Positions 41,605 through 49,349 of a stretch of DNA of 64,000 nucleotides are shown piece after piece (within the stretch, counting starts at the first letter, position 1; the number at the start of each line of letters is the position of its first letter). Position numbers and translations under genes: made by a program. The notes beneath the pieces are model-generated. The model was not told the origin of the DNA, made no database searches, and saw only the letters and a program-made list of their open reading frames with translations. The stretch is from NCBI RefSeq assembly GCF_050107595.1, contig NZ_JBNILH010000001.1, forward strand, positions 434,001 to 498,000, read 5' to 3'. This stretch comes from Bacillus_AB infantis_C (lineage in GTDB: Bacteria > Bacillota > Bacilli > Bacillales > Cytobacillaceae).

Positions 41605-42255
41605 ATGCAATCTGAAATTATCAGATTAAGGGAAAAAGGGCTTTCTTTCAGAAAAATTGCAAAAGAGCTTGGTACAACGCGCGGAAAAGTTCAGTATCAG
41701 TGGATGAAGCACTTGAAAGAGGCGGATTCAAAAGCGGAAGAGAAGGAAAAGAAGCATAGAGTGATGGAAGCTGCCCGGGTACCCGCAGGTTATTTGATGA
41801 AAGAAGAGGGGATATCTGCCTGGCAGGTGCAGGATGGAAGCATCTATTCCTTTTGGAGGACGGCAGCCATGAAGAAAACCCTTGCTGCTTCATATTTTGA
41901 AGTTCATGAAAGTGAGCTGGAGGATGTAATCAGGCTTTATGATATCACCAGTATTATTTTCAATGGCAGCAATGCACACAGCTTTCAGGAACATGCCCCC
42001 GCTGAAGGACAGACCTCCATTATGTTTGAAGGCCTGGCTCCTGACCGGTCATACTGCATCGAGGCAGGAGCCAGGGTCCATGGTAGGTTCATCCCTTTCA
42101 TGAGATCCAATTCAGTTCAAATACCAAGGAATTCCGCGGAACAGTCAGGGCGTCTAAAGGAAGATCTAAAAGCACACGAAGCTGGATTCCCGCCAAATTG
42201 GATTGAACATGTAAGCACCTACAGCTTTTATACCAATGATAAGGGAGGCGTTTAA
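41605..42255 (+). CDS. DUF4912 protein with N-terminal HTH
   Basis: A 216-residue protein. Residues 1-35 form a probable helix-turn-helix (IIRLREKGLSFRKIAKELGT, then TRGKVQYQWM), followed by a basic coiled helix. From about residue 60 comes a DUF4912 domain with an Ig/fibronectin-like beta pattern (DGSIYSFWRTA, ASYFEVHE, LYDITSIIF, RSYCIEAGARVHGRFIPFMRSNSVQIPR). ATG 41605 follows AGGAGGTG. Its 3' end overlaps the next gene by 20 bp. It holds the position of B. subtilis yqgL. Function unknown; coupling to a glycosyltransferase suggests a carbohydrate-recognition role. Confidence 0.78.
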   Translation: MQSEIIRLREKGLSFRKIAKELGTTRGKVQYQWMKHLKEADSKAEEKEKKHRVMEAARVPAGYLMKEEGISAWQVQDGSIYSFWRTAAMKKTLAASYFEVHESELEDVIRLYDITSIIFNGSNAHSFQEHAPAEGQTSIMFEGLAPDRSYCIEAGARVHGRFIPFMRSNSVQIPRNSAEQSGRLKEDLKAHEAGFPPNWIEHVSTYSFYTNDKGGV

Positions 42256-44548
42256 ACTGGCCGCTACAGGAGGATTCATCATATACGCAGAAGCGCCTGT
42301 CATGAACTTTTATTCTGATAGCCGGGTGATGCAGGATGAAATTTTTTCATTTACTGAAAAGTTCATTCTATTTCTCGAATCTGCACAGGAAAAACATGGA
42401 GTGAAGCTGGCGGTGACGCCCATCTACTTCGAGCTTCTTGATCAGCCTGATTTTCAGCAGAAAATGGCTGACTATTTAAAAGCGGACAAGCAGGCTGATA
42501 TGGCGCTCCGTATTTGGGAGAAGCATCAGGGAAGGCTGAATCTCTTTGTGCGCCAGCTTGCCGAAAGCGGCCGGCTGGAGCTCCTTGCTTCCCCGTCATG
42601 TTCAGCAATCCTCCCTTTTCTTTCGACTCATAATGGAATAAGAATGCAGATAGATACTGGAATATCCATCATGAATGATTATTTTTCCATCCATCCGGAA
42701 GGATTCTGGTTCCCTAAGGGGGCTTATGAGCAAGGACTTGACCTTTATCTTGCGGAAGCTGGCATCCTTTACAGCTATATAAACGGCAGGACAATCGGCT
42801 ATGCAGACCCGGCGCCAAAGGGTGGAAGGAAGAGAGAAGTCTTGTCTACCCACGGGGTAATCATGGTCCCTGTCTATCCGTTTCGGGGGACAGAAGATAA
42901 GGATGACGGTATGCCGGCGGTCAGCCTGCATGATCTCAATGTTTCTAACCTTGAGAAACTATCTGCTCTATCAGCCTCCTCCGCCAAGGATAGAGCTGAG
43001 GAATTGGAAAGGGTCCACCTTTCCTCATCATTTTTAGAAGCTGGCGGAATTCCCTTTGAAGAGATATCCGGCTTATGGGAGGAGTGCTTCTTCCAGGAAA
43101 GGAAGCTTGAGAAGATTGGAGAATCTTTGAAGAATAGCCGGGAGCTTAGGATTTATAAACAAATGACAAGAGAATGGATGTTTTTCTTGAATACCGCCGG
43201 AGCACACCCCGATTACCGGGGGGAATCAGAGAAGCATGCTGAGGCATTCCGGAAGCTTGAGAGGCTGTTTGCGGCTGGAGAGGGAGGAGAGGCCTTCCTG
43301 GAAGAACTGGAGGGGAAATCACCCATCCTTGCAGCAATTGGAGGAGGAGGGCAGATTGCCGAAACGGGCAGTTTGCCAAAGATCCTGATGCTGTCCTGGG
43401 AGTACCCGCCAAATATTGTCGGCGGCCTTTCCCGTCATGTTCATGGACTAGCCTCGAGCCTTGCAGGGAAAGGCTTTGACGTTCATGTTCTTACTGCCGG
43501 AACAGACAGGGGGCCAATGGAGGAGAAAGCTGATGGGGTCACTGTCCATCGGGTGAGACCGCTTGCTGCTGCAGAAGAAGATTTTCTGTACTGGGTAGGG
43601 AGCCTGAATCTGGCTATGGCTGAAAAAGGACTTGAGCTGGCACGCATCCACCGCTTCTCTCTCATTCATGCACATGACTGGCTTGCAGGGCCAGCTTCAG
43701 AATCACTTAAATCTGAGCTCGGTATACCGCTGCTGGCAACGATACATGCAACAGAACATGGAAGGAATAATGGCATATATACGGAAATCCAGAAGTTTAT
43801 CCATCAGAAGGAAAGCAGGCTGGCTGAAGCTGCAGACATGCTGATTGTCTGCAGCAGATATATGAGAGAGGAGATCCAAAAGATCTTTCATATCGAAGGA
43901 AAGCCTGTACACATCATAGCCAATGGAATTCATCCTGGTGATTTTCGCCAGCCGGATAAAGATGTTTTAAGCCAGCTGCCAGTTGACCCGCACAGAAGGC
44001 TTGTATTCTCCCTTGGCAGAATGGTGAAGGAAAAAGGCTTTGATACCCTATTGGATGCAGCGGCCCTCATGAAAGACGAGTTTCCGGATGTGTATTATTT
44101 TATAGCCGGAAAAGGTCCTCTATTGGATTTTTATAGAAGGAAAACGGAAGAAATGGGGCTGTCCGGGACCGTATTCTTTATAGGATTCATTGGTGATGAG
44201 CAGCGCAACGCTTTATTTTCACTATGTGATATCGCGGTTTTTCCAAGTGAATATGAGCCTTTTGGTATAGTGGCGCTGGAATCGATGATGCATGGCAAAC
44301 CAACCATCGTGTCAGACACAGGAGGCCTAAAAGGGATTGTCAGCCATAAAAGGACAGGTCTGCTGATGGAGCCGGGAAGTGCTCTAAGCTTTAAGGAACA
44401 GGCTGCTTTCCTCCTTTGCAATGAACAAGAGGCCAAACGGATCGGAAGCATGGGAAGAACTGCAGCTCTGCAGCTGTTCAGCTGGGACAGGATCGCTGAA
44501 GAAACCAAAAGGGTGATGGAAGACTGTGTACTGGGCTGCAGAATTTAG
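42236..44548 (+). CDS. yqgM: Degenerate GH57-like domain fused to a GT4 glycosyltransferase
   Basis: The 770-residue protein has two parts. Residues ~12-230 align with the GH57/DUF1957 glucan branching enzyme fold (AVTPIYFELLDQPDFQQKM, ESGRLELLASPSCSAILPFL, MQIDTGISIMNDYF, GFWFPKGAYEQGLDLYLAEAGI). Residues ~385-765 form a GT4 synthase: PKILMLSWEYPPNIVGGLSRHVHG, SLGRMVKEKGF, and the E-x7-E motif in EPFGIVALESMMHGKP. In the GH57 part, the first-strand HxH and the Glu of W-L-P-E are replaced (YAEAP and WFPK), so that domain is probably non-catalytic. ATG 42236 lacks a ribosome site; an in-frame CTG at 42257 has AAGGGAGG at the right distance. Confidence 0.85.
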   Translation: MIREAFKLAATGGFIIYAEAPVMNFYSDSRVMQDEIFSFTEKFILFLESAQEKHGVKLAVTPIYFELLDQPDFQQKMADYLKADKQADMALRIWEKHQGRLNLFVRQLAESGRLELLASPSCSAILPFLSTHNGIRMQIDTGISIMNDYFSIHPEGFWFPKGAYEQGLDLYLAEAGILYSYINGRTIGYADPAPKGGRKREVLSTHGVIMVPVYPFRGTEDKDDGMPAVSLHDLNVSNLEKLSALSASSAKDRAEELERVHLSSSFLEAGGIPFEEISGLWEECFFQERKLEKIGESLKNSRELRIYKQMTREWMFFLNTAGAHPDYRGESEKHAEAFRKLERLFAAGEGGEAFLEELEGKSPILAAIGGGGQIAETGSLPKILMLSWEYPPNIVGGLSRHVHGLASSLAGKGFDVHVLTAGTDRGPMEEKADGVTVHRVRPLAAAEEDFLYWVGSLNLAMAEKGLELARIHRFSLIHAHDWLAGPASESLKSELGIPLLATIHATEHGRNNGIYTEIQKFIHQKESRLAEAADMLIVCSRYMREEIQKIFHIEGKPVHIIANGIHPGDFRQPDKDVLSQLPVDPHRRLVFSLGRMVKEKGFDTLLDAAALMKDEFPDVYYFIAGKGPLLDFYRRKTEEMGLSGTVFFIGFIGDEQRNALFSLCDIAVFPSEYEPFGIVALESMMHGKPTIVSDTGGLKGIVSHKRTGLLMEPGSALSFKEQAAFLLCNEQEAKRIGSMGRTAALQLFSWDRIAEETKRVMEDCVLGCRI

Positions 44549-44607
44549 CGGGCTATCGTACATTTCGCAGACTATTAACTACATAGAAGGGATAAAGGTG
44601 CGAGGAA

Positions 44608-45183
44608 ATGAGACAATCAGCCAATCTGCATGATTTAGATCAAGATAGCAGACGGGCAGGCGGGAGGCTGCTCGTCAGGCAGGGAGTATGGCTGGAAGGC
44701 CGGACCTGCTGGCAGGAAAAGGGATATGGCGGGGACATTTATCTTGAAAAAGGAGTTTCTGTCTCTTTTGGCCATAAAAAGCGTGAAACAGAATCTGATG
44801 AGTTTTTTGCAAAAGTGGTGAATGACCAAGCATCATCTGTCTCCGTTAAATTATTATTTGCTTTTTATCAGAAAGCAGGGGGCGAAGCTTTTTCGTTTGT
44901 TTCACCTTCAAGAGAGGCGATTTACCACGCATGTAATAACAAACTGTTCCTGATCTCTCCAGATTCGCCAGGCAGGAATCGGACACAGCTTTCGGCCCTG
45001 TCTTTGAATGCTGCTTTAGACGGCCAAATCTGGAAGCATGAAAAAAGGGGAATATTGAATTATGTCCCGATGATCAGGGGGGAGTGTTCCAGTGTGCTGC
45101 TTCTGGAGATCTCTGTACCAGCAAAAGAAATGGTTCATGAAGGGGCTGCTGTTTCGATAAGGCCGCTGGATAGAAATGTTTAA
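44608..45183 (+). CDS. Protein of unknown family downstream of the GT4 fusion
   Basis: A 191-residue protein not matched to a known family. It has no signal or TM segment and appears beta-rich (GGRLLVRQGVWLEGRTCW, GDIYLEKGVSVSFG, SVKLLFAFYQ, SVLLLEISVP). The pattern of alternating beta strands is compatible with a jelly-roll or carbohydrate-binding fold, but that is inference. It follows the GT4 fusion by 59 bp with its own CGAGGA ribosome site, so it probably belongs to the same operon. The rpmG leader begins after it. Confidence 0.65.
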   Translation: MRQSANLHDLDQDSRRAGGRLLVRQGVWLEGRTCWQEKGYGGDIYLEKGVSVSFGHKKRETESDEFFAKVVNDQASSVSVKLLFAFYQKAGGEAFSFVSPSREAIYHACNNKLFLISPDSPGRNRTQLSALSLNAALDGQIWKHEKRGILNYVPMIRGECSSVLLLEISVPAKEMVHEGAAVSIRPLDRNV

Positions 45184-45296
45184 ATCAAAAATTATAAAGT
45201 CATGAAAAAACGGACTAGCATTTAAGCTGAATTAATGATATTATAGAAAAGTCGTATGAACGAACTAGGATGAAACATAGTTTGGAGGGAAATTAC

Positions 45297-45446
45297 ATGC
45301 GTGTGAACATTACGTTGGCTTGCACAGAGACTGGTGATCGTAACTATATTACTAAAAAAAATAAACGTAACAACCCAGATCGTCTTGAGCTTAAGAAATA
45401 CAGCCCAAGATTGAAGCGTGTTACATTGCACCGCGAAACAAAATAA
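45297..45446 (+). CDS. rpmG: Ribosomal protein L33, cysteine-poor form
   Basis: A 49-residue 50S subunit protein (MRVNITLACTETGDRNYITK...LHRETK). In the zinc form of L33, two CxxC pairs bind one zinc. Here only Cys9 remains; Thr12, Ser36 and Leu39 occupy the other ligand positions, so it is effectively the zinc-free (C-minus) type. GGAGGGAAA precedes the ATG. Its place between the yqgM-type gene and yqgN is that of rpmGA in B. subtilis. Confidence 0.95.
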   Translation: MRVNITLACTETGDRNYITKKNKRNNPDRLELKKYSPRLKRVTLHRETK

Positions 45447-45474
45447 ACAGTGGATTCTTCCACTGTTTTTTTTC
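45446..45474 (+). terminator. Intrinsic terminator after rpmG
   Basis: AACAGTGGA (45446-45454) pairs with TCCACTGTT (45459-45467), followed by TTTTTTT. Confidence 0.9.
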
Positions 45475-45487
45475 TGCCCATTTTCAG

Positions 45488-45516
45488 GAGTCCGGACTTG
45501 TCCGGGCTTTTTTTCT
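45488..45516 (+). terminator. Second terminator-like hairpin before yqgN
   Basis: AGTCCGGA (45489-45496) pairs with TCCGGGCT (45501-45508) across CTTG, followed by TTTTTTTC. Confidence 0.8.
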
Positions 45517-45589
45517 TCATCTTATAATCCTCCCCATATCCTTGATTATGCTATGATGAAGAAAATGGCTGGGAAAGGAAGGGGTTCAC

Positions 45590-46147
45590 TTGGCAGATAA
45601 AAACAAGCTTAGAAATGAAGTAAAAGAGAAGCTTTCGAAAATAGCTAAACAGGAATATGAACAATATTCCTATCAGCTCGCACAAAGGCTATATAATGAA
45701 GAAAACTGGAAAAAGGCAGATACAATCGGGATAACTGTTTCCAGGTTTCCTGAACCGGATACCCTGCAGATTATCCGCCGCGCCTGGGAGGAAGGGAAAA
45801 GAGTCGCAGTCCCTAAGTGCTTTCCTGCGGATAGAAGGATGGAATTCAGGATGCTGTCTTCCTTCCTTGAGCTGGAATCCGTGTACTATGGCTTATTGGA
45901 ACCGATTGAATCGTTGACAGAAAAGATTGAGCCGGAGGAAATCGGCCTGACGATTGTCCCTGGCCTTGCTTATTCTTCCGGCGGCCTGCGGCTTGGCTTC
46001 GGGGGAGGCTACTATGACCGCTGGCTCGCTGGATATGACGGGAACACCATTGCCCTTGCCTTCCGCATGCAAATGGTTGCTGAATTGCCTGTTGAGCCCC
46101 ATGATAAAAAAATTGATATGATCATTACAGCTCCTGATGATGTTTGA
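45590..46147 (+). CDS. yqgN: 5-formyltetrahydrofolate cyclo-ligase
   Basis: This enzyme converts 5-formyl-THF to 5,10-methenyl-THF with ATP, in one-carbon metabolism. The 185-residue protein has the family motifs RFPEPDTLQII, RVAVPKCFPADRRMEF and LGFGGGYYDRWLA. A TTG start with AAGGAAGGGG at 45575-45584 gives the expected N terminus (MADKNKLRNEVKEKL). It overlaps the DUF92 gene by 11 bp. Confidence 0.95.
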   Translation: MADKNKLRNEVKEKLSKIAKQEYEQYSYQLAQRLYNEENWKKADTIGITVSRFPEPDTLQIIRRAWEEGKRVAVPKCFPADRRMEFRMLSSFLELESVYYGLLEPIESLTEKIEPEEIGLTIVPGLAYSSGGLRLGFGGGYYDRWLAGYDGNTIALAFRMQMVAELPVEPHDKKIDMIITAPDDV

Positions 46148-46928
46148 TTTTTTATGGCTGTCAGCTTTTGTGCTGCTTGCATCTATCCTAAGCCTGAAAC
46201 TGCGGCTTCTGGCTCCATCAGGGAGCACTGCAGCCGCAGCAGCGGGGATATGCATAGCATTTGGAACCGGCTGGCAGGGTCTTGCTCTATTGGGGCTGTT
46301 TTTTTTAACATCCAGCTTATGGTCGGTTTATAAAAAGAATCAAAAAACAGCGATGGAAGAAAAACAGGGAAAAGGAGCGAGGAGAAACTGGCTTCAGGTC
46401 GCAGCCAATGGGGGGCTTGCTGCGGTTTTCAGCATCATATACGCGTTTGACCCGCAGATATTGTGGCTTTCCGCCTTTTCTATTTCCCTGGCCAGTGCCA
46501 ATTCTGATACCTGGTCTTCTGAAATAGGGGCTTTGAGCAAGTCCTCCCCAATCTCCATCAGGACATGGAGAAAAGCAGCAGCAGGGACATCCGGAGCAGT
46601 CAGCGTCCTTGGATCGGCTGCAGGTGCAGCAGGCTCGCTTATTATAGCTGGCGGAGCATTTTTGCTTTTTTCTATTCCATCAGGGCATATGATAGCCATC
46701 TTTCTGTTCGGATGCATCGGGAATATACTGGATACCTTTATTGGCGCCTATTGGCAGGCTTCATACAGATGTGCCTTCTGCGGGGCCGATATGGAAAAAA
46801 GTAAACATTGCGGAAGCCGGGCCGAATTGCTTACCGGGTTCAGGTGGATGACCAACGATGCCGTCAATTTTGCAAGCGGGTCAGCTGCTGCCCTTCTGGG
46901 GATCGGCTGCCTGCTTTGGCTGTCATAG
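46137..46928 (+). CDS. DUF92 family membrane protein
   Basis: A 263-residue integral membrane protein of the DUF92/TIGR00297 family. Plant members (VTE6) act as phytyl-phosphate kinases; bacterial roles are unknown. Seven or so TM segments are seen, with the hallmark ASANSDTWSSEIG and the GNILDTFIGAYWQASYRC loop. An unusual Cys-rich segment (CAFCGADMEKSKHCGSR) could bind metal. It overlaps yqgN with no separate ribosome site, implying coupled translation. Confidence 0.85.
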   Translation: MMFDFLWLSAFVLLASILSLKLRLLAPSGSTAAAAAGICIAFGTGWQGLALLGLFFLTSSLWSVYKKNQKTAMEEKQGKGARRNWLQVAANGGLAAVFSIIYAFDPQILWLSAFSISLASANSDTWSSEIGALSKSSPISIRTWRKAAAGTSGAVSVLGSAAGAAGSLIIAGGAFLLFSIPSGHMIAIFLFGCIGNILDTFIGAYWQASYRCAFCGADMEKSKHCGSRAELLTGFRWMTNDAVNFASGSAAALLGIGCLLWLS

Positions 46929-47011
46929 TACATACAGGAACCCGCTGCAATCATTGAATGGATGGATAATATGGAGTTTTTCGTTAAAAATAATCTCAGG
47001 AGGGATGATGT

Positions 47012-47203
47012 ATGTCACGGATTATTTCCATATTAGCCATTGGCGTAGGGGGATATTACCTTTATCAAAACCGTTTTCGCGTGGTGAATATAGTGCTGGG
47101 AAGCTCTGTCCTGCGCCGTCTGTTTGTTACTTCATTGATGAATGTACCAGGCGTAAGGAATAAAATGATGAAATCGGTTTTCTCCGGAAATACAAGCTGG
47201 TAA
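47012..47203 (+). CDS. Small membrane protein (YqgO-like)
   Basis: A 63-residue protein with a short hydrophobic N terminus (MSRIISILAIGVGGYYLY) followed by a basic amphipathic region (NRFRVVNIVLGSSVLRRLF...). AGGAGGGATGATGT precedes the ATG. Its place between yqgN/DUF92 and gluP corresponds to the small gene yqgO in B. subtilis, but the symbol is positional only. Function unknown. Confidence 0.75.
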   Translation: MSRIISILAIGVGGYYLYQNRFRVVNIVLGSSVLRRLFVTSLMNVPGVRNKMMKSVFSGNTSW

Positions 47204-47221
47204 GCTTGCCGGAATTGTCAG

Positions 47222-47254
47222 GAAAAAGGTCCAGTAAGGGCCTTTTTATTTTGG
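47222..47254 (+). terminator. Intrinsic terminator after the small membrane gene
   Basis: AAAAAGGTCC (47223-47232) pairs with GGGCCTTTTT (47238-47247), with one G-T pair, then ATTTTG. Confidence 0.82.
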
Positions 47255-47429
47255 GAAAATGCCGTTCAATTTGTTTAAGTCTGTTTAGGATGGGGGGAAA
47301 TAAGGAAAAAATGTATAACTGCTGAACGTTCAGGGGCCGGTGCTAGACAAAAGGAGAGGGCATTGCCTATAGTGTAAGAGGATAATTGCGCCGGAGTTGC
47401 CAAAGAAAGTAGGGGAAGCATTGGTATAC

Positions 47430-48962
47430 ATGGAAGATTATTTATTTTGGAGGCTGGCCTATTTTTTGATAGCCGAAAAAGATTACAGGCTTGTGCAGAT
47501 GTCGAAGAGCCAGAATGAAATCTGGCTCGAAAAGCTGGAAAGCAAGGATACACAGGTCGTCAGGCTGCTGCGGAGAAATCTGGATTGGGGAAATTCACTT
47601 CAGCGCGATATTGATCTCACTGCAGCAAATGGAGAAAACATAAGGAAGCAAGTCAGAAAAAGAGAGCTGACTATCCTAAATATATATGTAACAGCTTATC
47701 CCCCGGTTGATGATTATACATTCAGGCTTGATTTGCCTTCCGGTGCAGGAGACAAAACGAAGGTGGCCAATATTCTGATTGACCGGGCAGGCTATGAAGA
47801 GGGACTGAAGCAAGCAGGGGATTTTCTCAAGACTTCCATTTCATTTGATTTAAAGCAGGAATATGAAGAAGCTGAAGTTGAAAGCATAAAGCGTGCTGCC
47901 CTGGGAAAAGCAGCTGATAAAGTTAAAGCAGAAAAGGCAGTCTTTAATCAGGGGAGGCCGATTTTCACTTACCTTTTTATCTTTATCCAGGCAGCCATGT
48001 TCTTTTGGCTGGAAGCCAATGGAGGAAGCGAGAAAACCTCTGTGCTGATTCAATATGGGGCAAAATACAATCCGCTCATTTTAGAAGGGGAGTGGTGGCG
48101 TTTCTTCACACCGATTGTGCTTCATATCGGGCTGCTGCACCTTGTCATGAATACATTGGCCCTTTATTATCTGGGAACAGCTGTAGAAAAGATATATGGA
48201 AGCACACGATTCCTGTTCATTTATATATTGGCCGGCTTCATGGGCGTCCTGGCCAGCTTTCTGTTCAACTCAAGTGTTTCTGCTGGTGCAAGCGGGGCCA
48301 TTTTTGGCTGTTTCGGGGCACTTCTCTATTTTGGCCTGATTCAGCCCAAACTCTTTTTCAGGACCATGGGGCTGAACATCCTGATTGTACTCGGCATCAA
48401 TCTGCTTTTTGGTTTTTCTGTACCGGGCATTGATAATGCCGGTCATCTTGGCGGCCTTGCAGGAGGGTTCCTTGCAGCGGGAATGGTCAATTTGCCCCGA
48501 AAAAGAAGATACGGTATACAGCTCCTTTTCCTTGTTCTGGCTTCTGCCGTTATTTATACCGGGCTTTCATACGGCTACAGTCCTGACAGGGAGCTTGATG
48601 AGGAATCTGTATTCATAATGGCACAGGAATATACCAAGAACAGGGAATATGAAAAAGCATACAGCCTTGTAAGTGAAAAGGTGGAAGGCTCCGAAAGCTC
48701 TTCTGCTGAAATGCAGCTCCTTCTGTCCTATCTGGAGCTGGAAAGAGGAGAAGCAGTAAAAGCGAAGAAAAGGCTCGAGGAGCTTGTCAATGAGCATCCG
48801 GATCTGGATGGGGCGTATTATTACCTTGCCGTTATATCCTATAATGAGCAGGATCCGGCAAAGGCTAAAGAGTATGCAGAGCAGGCTATTGAACTGAACC
48901 CTTCCCAAGAGGATTATAAACGCCTGCTTGAAATCAGCAGGACTGAGGCGCAGCTTGAATAA
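47430..48962 (+). CDS. gluP: Rhomboid protease GluP with TPR domain
   Basis: An intramembrane serine protease (YqgP/GluP). The 510 residues comprise an N-terminal cytosolic domain, a six- or seven-TM rhomboid core with Ser288 (GASGAIFG) and His339 (NAGHLGG), and C-terminal TPR repeats. ATG 47430 makes these catalytic positions equal to those of B. subtilis GluP and follows GGGGAAG; a TTG at 47397 would be longer. B. subtilis GluP is linked to glucose export, cell division and membrane quality control of MgtE. Confidence 0.94.
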   Translation: MEDYLFWRLAYFLIAEKDYRLVQMSKSQNEIWLEKLESKDTQVVRLLRRNLDWGNSLQRDIDLTAANGENIRKQVRKRELTILNIYVTAYPPVDDYTFRLDLPSGAGDKTKVANILIDRAGYEEGLKQAGDFLKTSISFDLKQEYEEAEVESIKRAALGKAADKVKAEKAVFNQGRPIFTYLFIFIQAAMFFWLEANGGSEKTSVLIQYGAKYNPLILEGEWWRFFTPIVLHIGLLHLVMNTLALYYLGTAVEKIYGSTRFLFIYILAGFMGVLASFLFNSSVSAGASGAIFGCFGALLYFGLIQPKLFFRTMGLNILIVLGINLLFGFSVPGIDNAGHLGGLAGGFLAAGMVNLPRKRRYGIQLLFLVLASAVIYTGLSYGYSPDRELDEESVFIMAQEYTKNREYEKAYSLVSEKVEGSESSSAEMQLLLSYLELERGEAVKAKKRLEELVNEHPDLDGAYYYLAVISYNEQDPAKAKEYAEQAIELNPSQEDYKRLLEISRTEAQLE

Positions 48963-48989
48963 AGCTGTGCTTTTTTGTTGTATAGGAAA

Positions 48990-49200
48990 TTATAAATTGT
49001 AAGTTTTGTGGATTTATCAATTCTTGATCAAAGTCCAGCAGCTGCGCCGAGGTCACAAGCCACATCTCCCAAAGAACGCCTTTCCGGGAGTTCCGTCTTG
49101 AGTCACCCAGGAAGCTGGTCATGCAGACGTTGCCACAGAACGTGGCGTTTTAGTCTGTGTTCCTTAAGGGGTGATCAAGGCGCTTGCGCTTTTGTTTCTG
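48990..49200 (+). repeat. Dispersed folded repeat (family B)
   Basis: Close to the 19650 copy: GAAATTATAAATTGTAAG leader, ATCAATTCTTGATCAAAG, GTCCAGCAGCTGCGCCGAGG, TCTCCC...GGGAG, TGCCACAGAACGTGGCG, GTGTTCCTTAAGGGG and AAGGCGCTTGCGCTTTTG. It starts just after the gluP stop. Confidence 0.78.
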
Positions 49201-49244
49201 CAGTACAGCCTGTCAGGATAACTGCACAAGTGAGTCTTTCTTAA

Positions 49245-49274
49245 AGATAAAGTGGATAATTTTCCGGCATAGTA
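49245..49274 (+). promoter_or_regulatory. Possible forespore (SigG/SigF-like) promoter
   Basis: CATAGTA (49268-49274) resembles the SigG -10 CATNHTA with one mismatch. AGATA lies 18 bp upstream at the -35 position but fits poorly. It is reported because the next gene is a germination protein; the match alone is weak. Confidence 0.3.
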
Positions 49275-49349
49275 TGTTTTTTCCAACCATTGTCTATGAT
49301 GAGACTATTGTTTGGAATAATATGTTCATATTGTCAGGATGTGTTGAAG

